A stretch of DNA of 64,000 bases from Dactylorhiza incarnata (lineage: Eukaryota > Streptophyta > Magnoliopsida > Asparagales > Orchidaceae), in contig JAWHQI010000257.1 in NCBI GenBank assembly GCA_033032865.1, positions 3,333,001 through 3,397,000 on the forward strand. Direction: 5' to 3'. Shown piece after piece: positions 41,800 through 52,700 of the stretch (position 1 is the stretch's first letter; the number at the start of each line of letters is the position of its first letter). The notes below the pieces were generated by a model. That model did no database searches. It was not told the origin of the DNA and saw only the letters and a list, made by a program, of their open reading frames with translations. The position numbers and the translations under genes were made by a program.

Positions 41800-42430
41800 A
41801 AGAAAGAGGAGGAAACCGCCCACAACCGCCGCAACCACCGAACGAAGCCACGCACAGCACCACGCGCGGCCACAAGGCCGCGCGGCACCGCACGGCCGTG
41901 CGACGTTGCGCGCGGCCGTGCGACACCTCCCGGCAGCGCGGCGCCGCGCGCGGCCGCACGGCCGCGCGACACCACCCGGCCGCGCGACATCCCGCGGCTC
42001 CGCGGCGTCGCACGACCGCGCGACCGCGGCACCGCGCAGCCGCGCGGCGCCGGGCGCGGCCGCCCGACACCACGCGGCCGAGCGGCACCCCCGGCCGCGC
42101 GGTGCCGCGCGCCTAACGCCGCGCGGTACCGCGCGGCGACACAGCGAGCGGCACCGCGAGCCCGGCACCGCGCGCCCGGCACCGCACGGTGCCGCGCGCC
42201 TAATGCCGCGCGGCGACACCGCGCGCCTAGCGCCGCGCGGTACCGCCCGGCACCGCGCGTGGCCGGGCGGTGGGCGCGGTGCCGGTCGGCCTCCCTCGCC
42301 GCCGGGCGCACTCTCCGACCCCTCTCGTCTCGTCCCCGGTCGGCCTCGCTTGACCAACGGACGCGCTCGCCCGGCCTCTCCCGCCTCATTCGGCGGAGAA
42401 AACGAGGATGATCAAGGCAAATCTCGCTAA
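41800..42430. repeat. GC-rich low-complexity region, probably part of a Tat LTR
   Basis: Extremely GC-rich words such as GCGCGGCCGC and CACCGCGCGGC in irregular order. It is open in most frames without being a gene. Its place before the TATA box mirrors the GC-rich arrays at 28000-28310 and about 49200-49400, so I take it as the 5' part of the gypsy LTR. The LTR start was not located. Confidence 0.5.
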
Positions 42431-42439
42431 ACCCGTAAC

Positions 42440-43090
42440 CACCCATCATAGGGTGCGAATAGTAAGAATCCACCTCATGAGGTGCAAATAGTAAAATCCT
42501 CCGACATGGGGGGGGGGGGGCGAATAGTAAATTCCTCTATCATGGAGTGCAAATAGTAAAAACCTCTATCATAGGGGTGCGAATAGTAAATAATATGGTT
42601 ATGGTGTGCGCATAAGTCCATATCCATCATATGAATACATATCATCACCAAACTATACAAATTGGTGTGCGCATAGCCATATTCATGATGAGTGGGCATC
42701 CGGTCCGCGTCTAGCAAATAATATGGTTATGGTGTGCGCGTAACCATATCCGTCATATGAATGAATACATATCATCACCAAACTATACAAATTGGTGTGT
42801 GCATAGTCGTATTCATGATAAATGGGCATACGGTCTGCGTCTAGCAAATAGTATGGTTATGGTGTGCGCATAACCATATCCGTCATGTCAATACATATCA
42901 TCACCAAACTATACAAATTGGTGTGCGCATAGCCATATTCATGATGAGTGGGCATCCGGTCTGCGTCTAGCAAATAATATGGTTATGGTGTGCGCGTAAC
43001 CATATCCGTCATATGAATACATATCATCCTAAAAACTATACAAAATTGGTGTGCGCATAGCCATATTCATGATAAATGTGCATATAGCAC
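42440..43090 (+). repeat. LTR-embedded arrays of 28-bp and about 126-bp units
   Basis: 42440-42600 has units with GGTGCGAATAGTAAA and a G run at about 42509. 42600-43090 has about four units of 122-128 bp with GTGCGCATAGCCATATTCAT and GCATCCGGTCTGCGTCTAGC. Confidence 0.85.
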
Positions 43091-43750
43091 ATAAATTGGT
43101 TATGGTGTGCGGGTAGCCGTTCTAACCACCCTAACCACCCTCAAAAGCTATAAAAGGAACCTCAGGGCTTCATTTCAAGTGACTTGGAATTTTCTACACG
43201 GGAGAGAGCTCTCTGGAATTCCCTTGAAGATCTTCATCAGCATTCGAAGATCTCCTTCGGAACTCGAAGATCTCCTTCAGCGCCCGAAGATCTCCTTCGG
43301 ATCCCGAAGATCTCCATCAATGTTCGAAGACCTTCATCAACACTCGAAGACCTCCTTCAACCTTCGAAGAACTCCTTCGTCGCTTGAAGACTACCATCGT
43401 CGCTTGAAGATCTTCTGCGGACTTTGAAGACTTCCCGACCAAGAAAAGTACTTAGTTTTTCTGAGAGGTGGCCTGTCACCCTCAGAGACTTTCATTCAAT
43501 TACAATTGTAACGGGAGCGGCCTGTCGCTCCCAATTCTCGCACCATTACTTGTAACGCTCCACCACATAGTGAAATTTGGTCGGCGCTTATCCGACCACG
43601 TGGTTTTTCACCCTTTTCGGGTTTTCCACGGTAAAAACGTCTTCTTGCCACCTGTTCATTCTCTCTGTGACTGCTTGCGCGCTCGGTTCACTCTCGGGCT
43701 AAGACGATTCGATTCGCCCGGTCTGAAAGAACGCTGAGCGACCCACAACA
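42800..43750 (+). repeat. Tat gypsy 5' LTR (part shared with the 3' LTR)
   Basis: It aligns with 46424-47372 over its whole length. TATA box AGCTATAAAAGG at about 43147. A short array of CGAAGATCTCCTTCGG-type words at 43225-43420. It ends GACCCACAACA. The full LTR probably starts further left, since the about 126-bp array continues upstream. Confidence 0.8.
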
Positions 43751-43751
43751 G

Positions 43752-43770
43752 TTTGGCGCCGTTTGTGGGA
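43752..43770 (+). promoter_or_regulatory. Primer-binding site of the gag-only gypsy
   Basis: TTTGGCGCCGTTTGTGGGA starts two bases after the LTR end. It differs from the site of the intact gypsy element (TTTGGTGCGG...), so these are different families. Confidence 0.65.
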
Positions 43771-43845
43771 AAGGTGTTCCCCAAACTCTGCAAAGACTTT
43801 TCGAAGACAGTATTTGCTTCATAGCGATACTCGTGACTAACAACA

Positions 43846-45291
43846 ATGGCAAGAAAAAGTGCTCGCACCATCGATGGTTCCATCCCAGAAGAACGCATTG
43901 ATCCCGCTCCCTCTCATACGCTCATCAACGCACCTCTCACCGAAGAGGCCCCATTAGCACCCGTTGCCGCGCTAGAAGGGCACATGCGCCAGATGGAGGA
44001 ACATCAAACTGAGATGTTAACCCTGCTGAGAAATCTCGAGGTTCCTCGAGCTCCCGCTCCACCTCCATTGTTGAATGATCCACTCCCCCAACCTCGAATC
44101 ATGCTCCAATCGAGGCAGCAGTTCAGGAGGATAATGTCTCAGAAGAACTTTCAGACGCAGCAAGCTCCGCTCATCCCGCTCGGGGACCAGAAGGCGATCA
44201 TCATCGCCAACGCCAAGGAAGACTCGGCCCTCGGCAAGCAGTAGGGAGGACCACTCGAGAAGAAATACATGATGTAGTAGCAGAGGAGTACGGTCAGGTC
44301 GGGCGGCGTGTTGCTTTCGCCCGCCGTCCCTTGCTCAACGGCTCCCCATTAGCGCCTCACGTTCTAGCTCACCCAGTTCCTCACGGCTTCAAGCTCCCTA
44401 GCATGGAAACGTTCGATGGGACAGACGACCCATTGGAGCACGTCAATCATTTCGCTACCATCATGAGAATTTACAACGCTCCAGATCAGTCAGGTGTTTC
44501 CAGCAACCTTAAAAGGCCAAGCGCGCACTTGGTTCCACTCTCTGCAAGATGGAGTCATAGATAGCTTCGCAGAAATGGCACGACAGTTCACCGACCAGTT
44601 CATCGCCAACCGCAGGATTGCTCGAGACCCCTCCCATCTTTCGGGGATCCGCCAGAGCGACGGAGAAACTCTTAAGGATTTCTTCCGCCGCTTCACTACT
44701 GAGGCGCGTCAGATTCCAGGGGTGGACCCCGAGCTTTTGCGAGGAGTTTTTCTTGGAGGGCTCCGCCCCGGTGGCTTCTACTCCGCACTGATGCGGGAAA
44801 CTGTACCCAGCTACCCAGACCTCGTTCACCGAGTCGAGGCCCAGATAGCAGCTGATGAAGCAATTGAAGCACACCGCCAGCAATTCGAGGGGAGCTCGAA
44901 GAGGAAGAAAGATGACTCGTTGCCGCAGACTGTTCCCAATAAGAACAACAAGCATCACGACAACGCCAACCGAGATCGAGGATCCCAGCAGCACCAGGAC
45001 TACACTCCCTTGAACACTACCAGAACTAACGTTCTTCTTGCCATTTGTGATAGCAACGCGCTTCGCCGGCCCGAGCCGCTTGCACCAAACAGAGGAAACC
45101 AGTCGCAATATTGCGACTTCCATCGCGGGCATGGACACGGTACTGAAGGCTGCAACCGGTTGAAGGAGGAAATCGAGCGTCTTATCCGGCAAAGCCTCCT
45201 CGGAAGGTTTTTACTAAACCAGGTCCCGAACCCACACGGACCACAGGCTGACAATCCAGTAGAGGACAACGTCATACCTCGCCGGGGCTGA
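43846..45291 (+). pseudogene. Tat gypsy gag, frame-broken; no pol follows
   Basis: ATG at 43846 begins MARKSARTIDG. The first part ends at TAG 44242. Homology moves to another frame around 44331-44500 (FDGTDDPLEHVNHF) and back to the first from 44494 (QARTWFHSLQDG, FTDQFIANRR, GETLKDFFRRFT). A C-x2-H-x4-GH-x3-C knuckle (CDFHRGHGHGTEGC) is at about 45114, and the stop is at about 45291. No protease, RT or integrase lies between here and the 3' LTR, so the element depended on proteins made elsewhere even before gag broke. Confidence 0.85.
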
Positions 45292-46423
45292 GCCGAAGGA
45301 ACCAGGCAGGGGAACTTCCCCCTAGTAGAGCGCATACATCCTGCGCTTGACATATCATCAATTTCCATTTTTACTTCTTCCAGTTCTTTGCTTCTAAAAA
45401 CTGTAAGCCGCAAGATTGTACTTGCGCGCATGTACCCATTGTGTATTTAAAATTACTACTGCTACTCCCTGACTCCATTAACGATATGGATCGCCTAAAG
45501 TAAGGCGATGAACGTTAAAGCCATGACTTTCGGTACTAACACCAAACAGCTAACTCGCCAAACTTGGTGATAAGAAAAGGCCTCATACAAGTAAGGATTG
45601 GCATCGAGGACAACGATCTTAATTAAGTTTGCCTAAAAAAGACAATCTCGCCTCCGCGCTGCTTGGGAAACCCGCCTCAGCGCTGCTTGGGCACCTCGCC
45701 TCCGTGCTGCTTGGGCACCTCGCCTCAGCGCTGCTGGGGCACCTCGCCTCCGCGATGCTGGGGCACCTCGCCTCCGCGCTGCTCAGGCACCTCGCCACCG
45801 CGCTGCTCGGGCACCTCGCCTCCGCGCTGCTCGGGCACCTCGCCTCCGCGCTGCTCTGGCACCTCGCCACCGCGCTGCGTGGGCGTCTCGCCTCCGCGCT
45901 GCTCGGGCACCTCGCCACCGCGCTGCCTGGGCGTCTCGCCTCCGCGCTGCTTGGGCATCTCGCATCCGCGCTGCTCCGGCACCACGCCTCCGCGCTGCTT
46001 GGGCATCTCGCATCCGCGCTGCTCCGGCACCACGCCTCCGCGCTGCTTGGGCCCCTCACCACCTCGTTGCTTATCCACCTAGCAACTAAACTCATCAGGC
46101 ATCAACGCTAAACGACAAGCTCGTCATGATCTCCGACACTCAATCCGCACACATCGCAACCTCGTGTCCGCACGACCAAGCAGAGGGCTTTCCCCATCCC
46201 GCGTGTGAAGGCCACCTCGCGCTCGTCCTCCAGCAGTTCGCTCCAGTAAGGAGAGGCGATCCACCCCCATCTCGAAAGACAACAACTCGGCCCCCAGACA
46301 AGCCGTTGTAGCTCGCAAATCTTCCAACAAATGAGTTGAACCCTCCACAATGGCCTTCTCCGACCGGATTCCAGCACGGGACTCCTCCAGCTCCACCACA
46401 ACGCCCAGGCCACGCCGAAAGAT
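45292..46423 (+). repeat. Region after gag with a 24-bp array
   Basis: From about 45648 to 46075 some eighteen units of 24 bp built on CTCGCCTCCGCGCTGCTCGG. Because 24 is a multiple of three, long frames run through it on both strands, but the position matches the 3' arrays of Tat elements. The flanking parts show nothing recognisable. Confidence 0.85.
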
Positions 46424-47372
46424 TGCATAGTCGTATTCATGATAAATGGGCATACGATCTGCGTCTAGCAAATAGTATAGTTATGGTGTGCGCATAACCA
46501 TATCCGTCATGTCAATACATATCATCACCAAACTATACAAATTGGTGTGCGCATAGCCATATTCATGATGAGTGGGCATCCGGTCTGCGCCTAGCAAATA
46601 ATATGGTTATGGTGTGCGCGTAACCATATCCGTCATATAAATACATATCATCCTAAAAACTATACAAAATTGGTGTGCGCATAGCCATATTCATGATAAA
46701 TGTGCATATAGCACATAAATTGGTTATGGTGTGCGGGTAGCCGTTCTAACCACCATAACCACCCTAACCACCCTAACCACCCTCAAAAGCTATAAAAGGA
46801 ACCTCAATGCTTCATTTCAAGGGACTTGGAATTTTCTACACGGGAGAGAGCTCTCTGGAATTCCCTTGAAGATCTTCATCAGCATTCGAAGATCTCCTTC
46901 AGCGCTCGAAGATCTCCTTCGGAACCCGAAGATCTCCTTCAACGTTCGAAGACCTTCATCAACACTCGAAGACCTCCTTCAACCTTCGAAGAACTCCTTC
47001 GTCGCTTGAAGACCACCATTGTCGCTTGAAGATCTTCTGCGGACTTTGAAGACTTCCCGGCCAAGAAAAGTACTTAGTTTTTCTGAGAGGTGGTCTGTCA
47101 CCCTCAGAGACTTTCATTCAATTACAATTGTAACGGGAGCGGCCTGTCGCTCCCAATTCTCGCACCATTACTTGTAACGCTTCACCACATAGTGAAATTT
47201 GGTCGGTGCTGATCCGACCACGTGGTTTTTCACTCTCTCCGGGTTTTCCACGGTAAAAACGTCTTCTTGCCACCTGTTCGTTCTCTCTGTGACTGCTTGC
47301 GCGCTCGGTTCACTCTCGGGCTAAGACGGTTCGATTCGCCCGGTCTGAAAGGACGCTGAGCGACCCGCAACA
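46424..47372 (+). repeat. Tat gypsy 3' LTR
   Basis: It matches 42800-43750 and ends GACCCGCAACA. Its left end starts abruptly inside the about 126-bp array, so the outer part of the LTR is missing or was lost by recombination. Unlike the 5' LTR it has extra AACCACC units near 46745-46780. Confidence 0.8.
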
Positions 47373-47631
47373 ACACTCAAATGTGATCATACACTTCGAA
47401 CAATATATAAATTTGATTGTCTCTGATGAACAGAGGATCGTGACGGCGAACAAAGCAATCACCAGAGCCATCTTCTCCTTGTCGTCGTTTTCGTCAAACA
47501 GAGCAATGCTCGCCGGAAGTGTTGCTGACGACGGCGAGCATTCTGGTGGCCTGCAAAATTTCGATGGTCTGCATATAAGATTTTTGATGTGCACATAATA
47601 TTGATGTGCACATAACAACGCCCTAATGTTA

Positions 47632-47993
47632 ACCACGTCATAAATTAGTGACAGCCTTCTTCTGATGAAACCAATCAAACGGCTCATAACCCGCGCAAGC
47701 CAAATCTGCCCTGACGCCCGACCCAGCTTCGCACGATCTTCTTCCCACCGCGACCACACCAAAGCCCCCTCTCCTCACACGCCCCCCTGTCCGCCGCCGA
47801 CAACGCCGACTTCCCGCCGCTGCGTTCCCGCCGGCGACTTCTAGGGCATTCCTTCGCCGTGACTCCAGTTCGTTGTCAGCAGTTGGATCCGCTCGCAGCC
47901 TCCTTCTCCTAGGGCATTCCGAAAAGTAAGTTTCCTCGCCGTTCCTACTTGCTCTATAAACTTGAAAACTAATAGCTACCCCAGATTAAAAAA
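47632..47993. other. Stretch resembling a 5' leader, no gene found
   Basis: CT- and CCG-rich sequence (about 47760-47930) ends at AAAAGTAAGTTTCC, which resembles a first exon and splice donor. CTAGGGCATTCC occurs twice. No continuing exon was found downstream, so this may be a stranded or captured leader. Confidence 0.3.
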
Positions 47994-48075
47994 GAGCAAT
48001 GTTATAAGCAGTCCTAAATTAGCTATTCACAGTCCATTGACATGCAGTCCAATATCTTTATCCGCACTCCAAAAT
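47994..48075. mobile_element. Left terminus of another Mutator-like element
   Basis: GAGCAATGTTATAAGCAG at 47994, then AGCTATTCACAGTCC and CATGCAGTCC, follow the terminal plan seen at 4577. No right end was found; the solo LTR at 48251 lies inside or next to it. Confidence 0.45.
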
Positions 48076-48250
48076 TTGTTCATTAAGAGTAGTCAGTGTT
48101 GCTAATGGACGTCTATTTGCCTCCCCAATTTTGGGAACCCAAGAACCCAACTGGATATTGCATATTGGTTGCTGCAATATAGGTAAAGAACTCGAAGAGT
48201 GTCTAAAATGTCTACAAATACTTGACAAATTATATTTAAAAAAAGATGTT

Positions 48251-49582
48251 TGTTGCGGGTCCCTCGACGCTCTGGTAGACCGGTCGAATTGAACCACCTT
48301 AGCTCACGAGCGAGCCGAGTGCGCAAACAGTCAATGAATGAGTTAATAAATAACACGAACACTTTTTATCGTGGAAAACACGGAAAGGGTAAAGAACCAC
48401 GCAGTCGGAGCTGTGCCGACCAAATTCCACTATCTTCTGGTTCGTTACAATTGAAAGCTAAGAACTCGAGCGCGACAGACCGCTGCTCGTTACAATGGTA
48501 AAAAGTGCAAACCTCGAGGGTGACAGACCACCTCTCGAAAGACTAAGTATTTTCTCGTGAACGAAAGTGAGATTCTCGAGCGCTTTTCGTAACTTTTGAA
48601 GGCTCGAAGGATATATTCGAAGATTTGAAGGAGATCTTCGAAGACCAAAGGAGATCTTCAAGCGCCGAAGGAGAATTCCAAGGAAATCTTCAAAGGAGCT
48701 CTCCCGGGCGTAGAATGCAAGGTGTCTTGAAATAAAGGCCACGGACTCCTTTTATAGCCTTGGGAAGGGGTAGCCCGGTAATTTCGCCTTTGTAACCACC
48801 GTAACCACCCCACAGACGAATCACCCTGGTCGATTTAGAGCACACGGATCGCCACGTTTTGGATATTCCCGCCTTGCCCCTCTGGAAGTTCGGTCAGCTT
48901 GGGCAGTTTGGGCAGCTTCGTTGACGTCGTTGAGCGAAGTGAACTGGACCTGCAATCTAGGAAATCGAGAACGGTTAATTGCTGCGCGCGTCACGAACGT
49001 GTAAGCGTTCTGAGCGCGCAACGAACACGAGAGCGTTATGAGCCCGCAACGAACACGGGAGCGTTTTGAGCGCGTAACGAACACGAGAGCGTTCTGAGCG
49101 CGCAACGAACACGGGAGCGTTCTTAGCGCGCAACGAACATGGTAGTGTTCTGAGCACGCTTAGCTCATTTTGAGGGTGGAGTGCCAAAAATGCAATCGCG
49201 CGCGCGCCTAAGCCTGTGCCTCTCAAGGCGGAGACGAACGCCCCTGTAGAAGAGAGGTGCATGCGGCCCGGCCGCCTCCCAAGAGGGGGACGGCGCAGAC
49301 CGCACCCCAAGGGCGTGCGGCGCCGACCGCACCCCCCCGTTGGGTGCGGTGTCGGCTCCGGCCACACGCCACTAAGTGGGGTGCGGTTTCGGTCGTCCCC
49401 CTCTACGCGGTGTGCGCTCTTTGCCGATAATGGCGGGGCGTGCGTGCGCGGGCTCCGATTGTGGTGGCGGTTCATTCCCCACTTACTTTATGGGAGTTAA
49501 CACTCTCCCCACTAGCTCCACTCTCAAGGTGGGGATTCGGCTAAACGCACCCCCAGATGATTATATAAACGGGTGCATATCA
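48251..49582 (-). mobile_element. Reverse-oriented solo LTR (Tat family)
   Basis: 1332 bp with a perfect TSD ATGTT (48246-48250 and 49583-49587). Plus-strand start TGTTGCGGGTCCCTCG, end GTGCATATCA. Read in reverse it ends GACCCGCAACA like the LTRs at 43750 and 47372. It has CTATAAAAGGAG at about 48757-48746, GAAGATCTCC-type words, a 30-bp array with GAGCGTTCTGAGCGCGCAAC (about 48995-49155) and a GC-rich part at about 49200-49400. Confidence 0.85.
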
Positions 49583-49699
49583 ATGTTTAAAGCTAAAACT
49601 GATGATATTATATATAATGGATGAGAAAGATTGGAGCAACCAATATCAAGAATAAAATACAATATCAGGAATAGCATACATCTAAGAATTTCTGAGATA

Positions 49700-50250
49700 C
49701 AAGATACAATAATTGAGGGAATGATCCATCTGGTGATGAAGAATGGATAATGGGGATTGTAGCTACTTCATTCTGCATCTCATCAACGAGTGCCTCAGCT
49801 TCATTGATCTTTCCTTCTTTGTAGAATCCCCATATGGCAGTGCCAAATGCTGATAAATCAGGCATGTGACCTTTCTCTCTCATCTCATTCATCAAAATGA
49901 CTGCTTTCTCTGTGTTCTTATCCTTAAAATGAGCATGGATAAGAGTTGTGTGTGGTAACGGGGTCATAGAGATTCCAAGCTTCATCATTGTTTGGAAAAC
50001 TTATTCAGACTCCATTAGCTTCCCATTTTTACGTAGCCCATCTATTAAAGCAATGTAAGTAACAGAATTTAACTCTTGTGATCCACTGCCATCACACTAA
50101 GTAAAACCAATGCTTCCTGACGGTTTCCAGCTTTAAAATTCCCATCTATAAGATAGATATGTGTTAACTCATTTGTTCTAAGACCTCTAATTCTCAAGTA
50201 CACAAAAAAATTATTTGCCTCTTGCATCATACCTTCCTTACAGAATACAT
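49700..50250 (-). pseudogene. PPR protein pseudogene
   Basis: Reverse-strand homology to pentatricopeptide-repeat proteins, plant organelle RNA-binding proteins built of 35-residue helical hairpins. Consecutive motifs are recognisable: THIYLIDGNFKAGNRQEAL (about 50155-50100), a broken unit with YIALIDGLRKNGKLMESE (about 50065-50010), TTLIHAHFKDKNTEKAVIL (about 49955-49895) and AIWGFYKEGKINEAEALVDE (about 49835-49775). A frame change lies near 50075 and a stop near 50010. About four units remain of a normally much longer protein. The sequence is AT-rich, unlike the GC-rich piece at 50255-50335 beside it, which I do not recognise. Confidence 0.8.
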
Positions 50251-50514
50251 CGATCGACGCAGCCGTGGAGGACGGGGTCGGCGAACTCTGCCACGTAAGG
50301 GGTGTACTTGTTGTTGATCTTGTAGCAGGATTTGAAATTGATCACTCAATTCCAATTCCTATGTTCGTTTGTACCTTCATTTGATTGGAATTGACATTAG
50401 AGCAAAACGTCCGTGTTGGTTCCTTTGGAAATTAGGCATGAATGAAAACATGTCTATTTTGGTAGGTTTTGGCATTTTTCTGATCACAAAGGCTCAGAGC
50501 ACGTTTCCAACACT

Positions 50515-50990
50515 GTTCTTTTGTTGGTACTTTTGCTTCTTCTTCTGTCGGTACTTATGCCTCTTCTTCTTCTTTTGTCGGTACTTCTGCTTCTTCTGTC
50601 GGTACTTCTGCTTCTTCTGTCGGTACTTCTGCTTCTTCTGTCGGTACTTCTGCTTCTTCTTCTGTCGGTACTTCTGCTTCTTCTGTCGGTACTTCTGCTT
50701 CTTCTTCTGTCGGTACTTCTGCTTCTTCTTCTGTCGGTACTTCTTCTTCTGTCGGTACTTCTGTTTCTTCTTCTTCTGTCGGCACTTCTTCTTCTTTTAT
50801 CGACACTTCTTCTGTCGGTACTTCTTCTTCTATCGGTACTTCGTCTTCTTCTGTCGGTACTTCTTCTTCTTATGTCTGTACTTCTTCTTCTTCTGTCTGT
50901 ACTTCTACTTCTTCTTCTTCCCCTTCTTCTCCCCCTTTTCTTCTTCTCCTTCTCGTTTTCCTCCTTCAACCCAAAACCCAAAACTGACCG
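50515..50990. repeat. TTC-rich minisatellite of 18-24 bp units
   Basis: Units of TCTTCTGTCGGTACTTCTGC type with extra TTC triplets. All lengths are multiples of three, so on the reverse strand it reads as repeated E-V-P-T-E-E. No start or flanking domain was recognised, so coding is uncertain. Confidence 0.85.
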
Positions 50991-52700
50991 ACTTTTTCGA
51001 CGACAACCAAGTAGAATAATTGAAATTAACTCCCAATTCCAATTCACACGAGTTTTGGTTTTGGACCAAAACTAATTCCGCCCTCCCAAAACCTTCCAAA
51101 TGAACGAAGCTAATATATAATAGGATTGTGTAGCAAATGGGTTGGAGCCTCGGTTTCACTTTTTTTAAATAACCACTCGATATAAATCAGACATTTGTCT
51201 GTAATATTTGCCATAGTACTTAATTTTTGTTCAAATCATATTCATCATTTGACATAACTCCATGTTCTCGTGAGTTGTGCTCCTATTTTCTTTGTAAATT
51301 TCCGCTATGTTCTACCTATTATCTTTTGTTTTCTCTAGGCGAGTGCCACGATAGTTTATTTCTATCTCTTTCGCCAATGACTGTTCTTTCTTCTCTGTCG
51401 CCGAATGCTGGGCGCCGCAGGAGGACCATTGTTATTGACTTATCGTCGAATGTTGAGTGCTGCCAACGTGTATCATTGTTGTCACCGACTGTTGAACGCA
51501 GTTGTTGACTTTTCATTCTTCTTTGACGCTTACTCTTTTCTCTCTGCTAGAGAAGGTTGTTGCGATCTATCTGGAGGTACTACTTCCATCTCTATCTTTC
51601 TACAAAATATCTCCAGGAAATGTTCATGAATTTGTACTCTTGAGCAGTTTGATCGAAGAATATGTAATTATTCATTTCATCATGTCCCAACTATTCTAAT
51701 CATCAGAAATAAAAAAAAAACTAGAAAAATTTGATGATAACTACTTAGTTTGTACGAAGAACATATGAGTGTACTAGAATAGAAATATGAAATACAAACT
51801 TGCAAGACAAACGCATGCCTCCATTCTTGTGTCTTGAGTTTGTTTCCTTCTAAGAGCCCCTCTCCAATAGAGAGTTTATAAAATACTACCAAGCTAACTG
51901 GAAGACTCACAATACACTGCTTTATAGAGGAAGATATACTTTCATACCTAAATTATCAAAATGTCACTGGAAGGCAAAATTACATTGAGGATTGATATTA
52001 ATTGAAAATACAATAGAGGATATCCTTGGGACAACTTTAAATTTTCTCTCACCTCATGGATGGTCATTCGAGAATGCGTATACATATCAATACTATTGAT
52101 GTAATAAGCCTTGCATCCAGATGAGGAAAAACATGATACAATACTAATATATTTGGTACTTTTTTAATTTCCTTCATTTTATTTTATTTCTTGCATTATT
52201 GTGTATGTGCGTCTTTTGTGTCCAAGTGCGTGATTTATGTAATTTGGTCCGACTTATTGGTCTTGACCAACCGTGAAACTAATAAGACCATGAATGAAAC
52301 TTGCTAATTTTAAATAATCTAGGCTACAAAGATAAGAAATAAGCTCATCTATTTGTATTAAGGTAAGCCATTAATCATCTTGAGTAATGGTTGGTAAATA
52401 ATAAAATCTTCTCTAAAATCACTATTATTTCCCTAGCCTATTCATATACCCATCCGAATAACTGACAGACACGTTGGGAGGAGCCAAATAAGAAAATATT
52501 TCCTATTCAGTTTTCCAACTGAGCCAAACAAACCTTTCTCGATGTCTCACTACTTTGCCATATTCTGCTTCCTAACCAGATGATCCTTAGCTCTCAAACC
52601 CACGTATGGATGCGTCTCCTTTTAAGACGTTGATCGATGCCCATCCCTATCGGCGATAACGATCGACAACCCTTCCACGTGTTTCTTCCCCCATCGGAAG
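50991..52700. other. Long AT-rich intergenic stretch
   Basis: No gene or repeat recognised. 51340-51560 contains CTCTGTCGCCGAATG-type words resembling untranslated sequence. The rest is AT-rich with short frames only. Confidence 0.5.

Larger units (their letters stand above)
41424..47623. mobile_element. Mutator-like element split by a Tat gypsy
   Basis: The left end GGGCGCTGTTACGTGCAC and the reverse-strand right end GGGCGTTGTTATGTGCAC differ at two positions. Inwards on the left are GGCTATGTGCACATC; on the right, read inwards, are ATGTGCACATC repeats. The flanks TAATTTTA (41416-41423) and TAATGTTA (47624-47631) agree in 7 of 8. Outside the gypsy only about 0.6 kb remains. No transposase. 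Confidence 0.6.

Noticed and set aside
41772..42473. Frames of about 200 codons in the GC-rich block
   Set aside because: Extreme composition (Ala, Arg, Pro, Gly only) on both strands and no homology. More likely part of an LTR.
45629..46111. 160-codon frame in the 24-bp array
   Set aside because: 24 bp keeps any frame open. Its position matches the 3' arrays of Tat elements, and there is no recognised protein.
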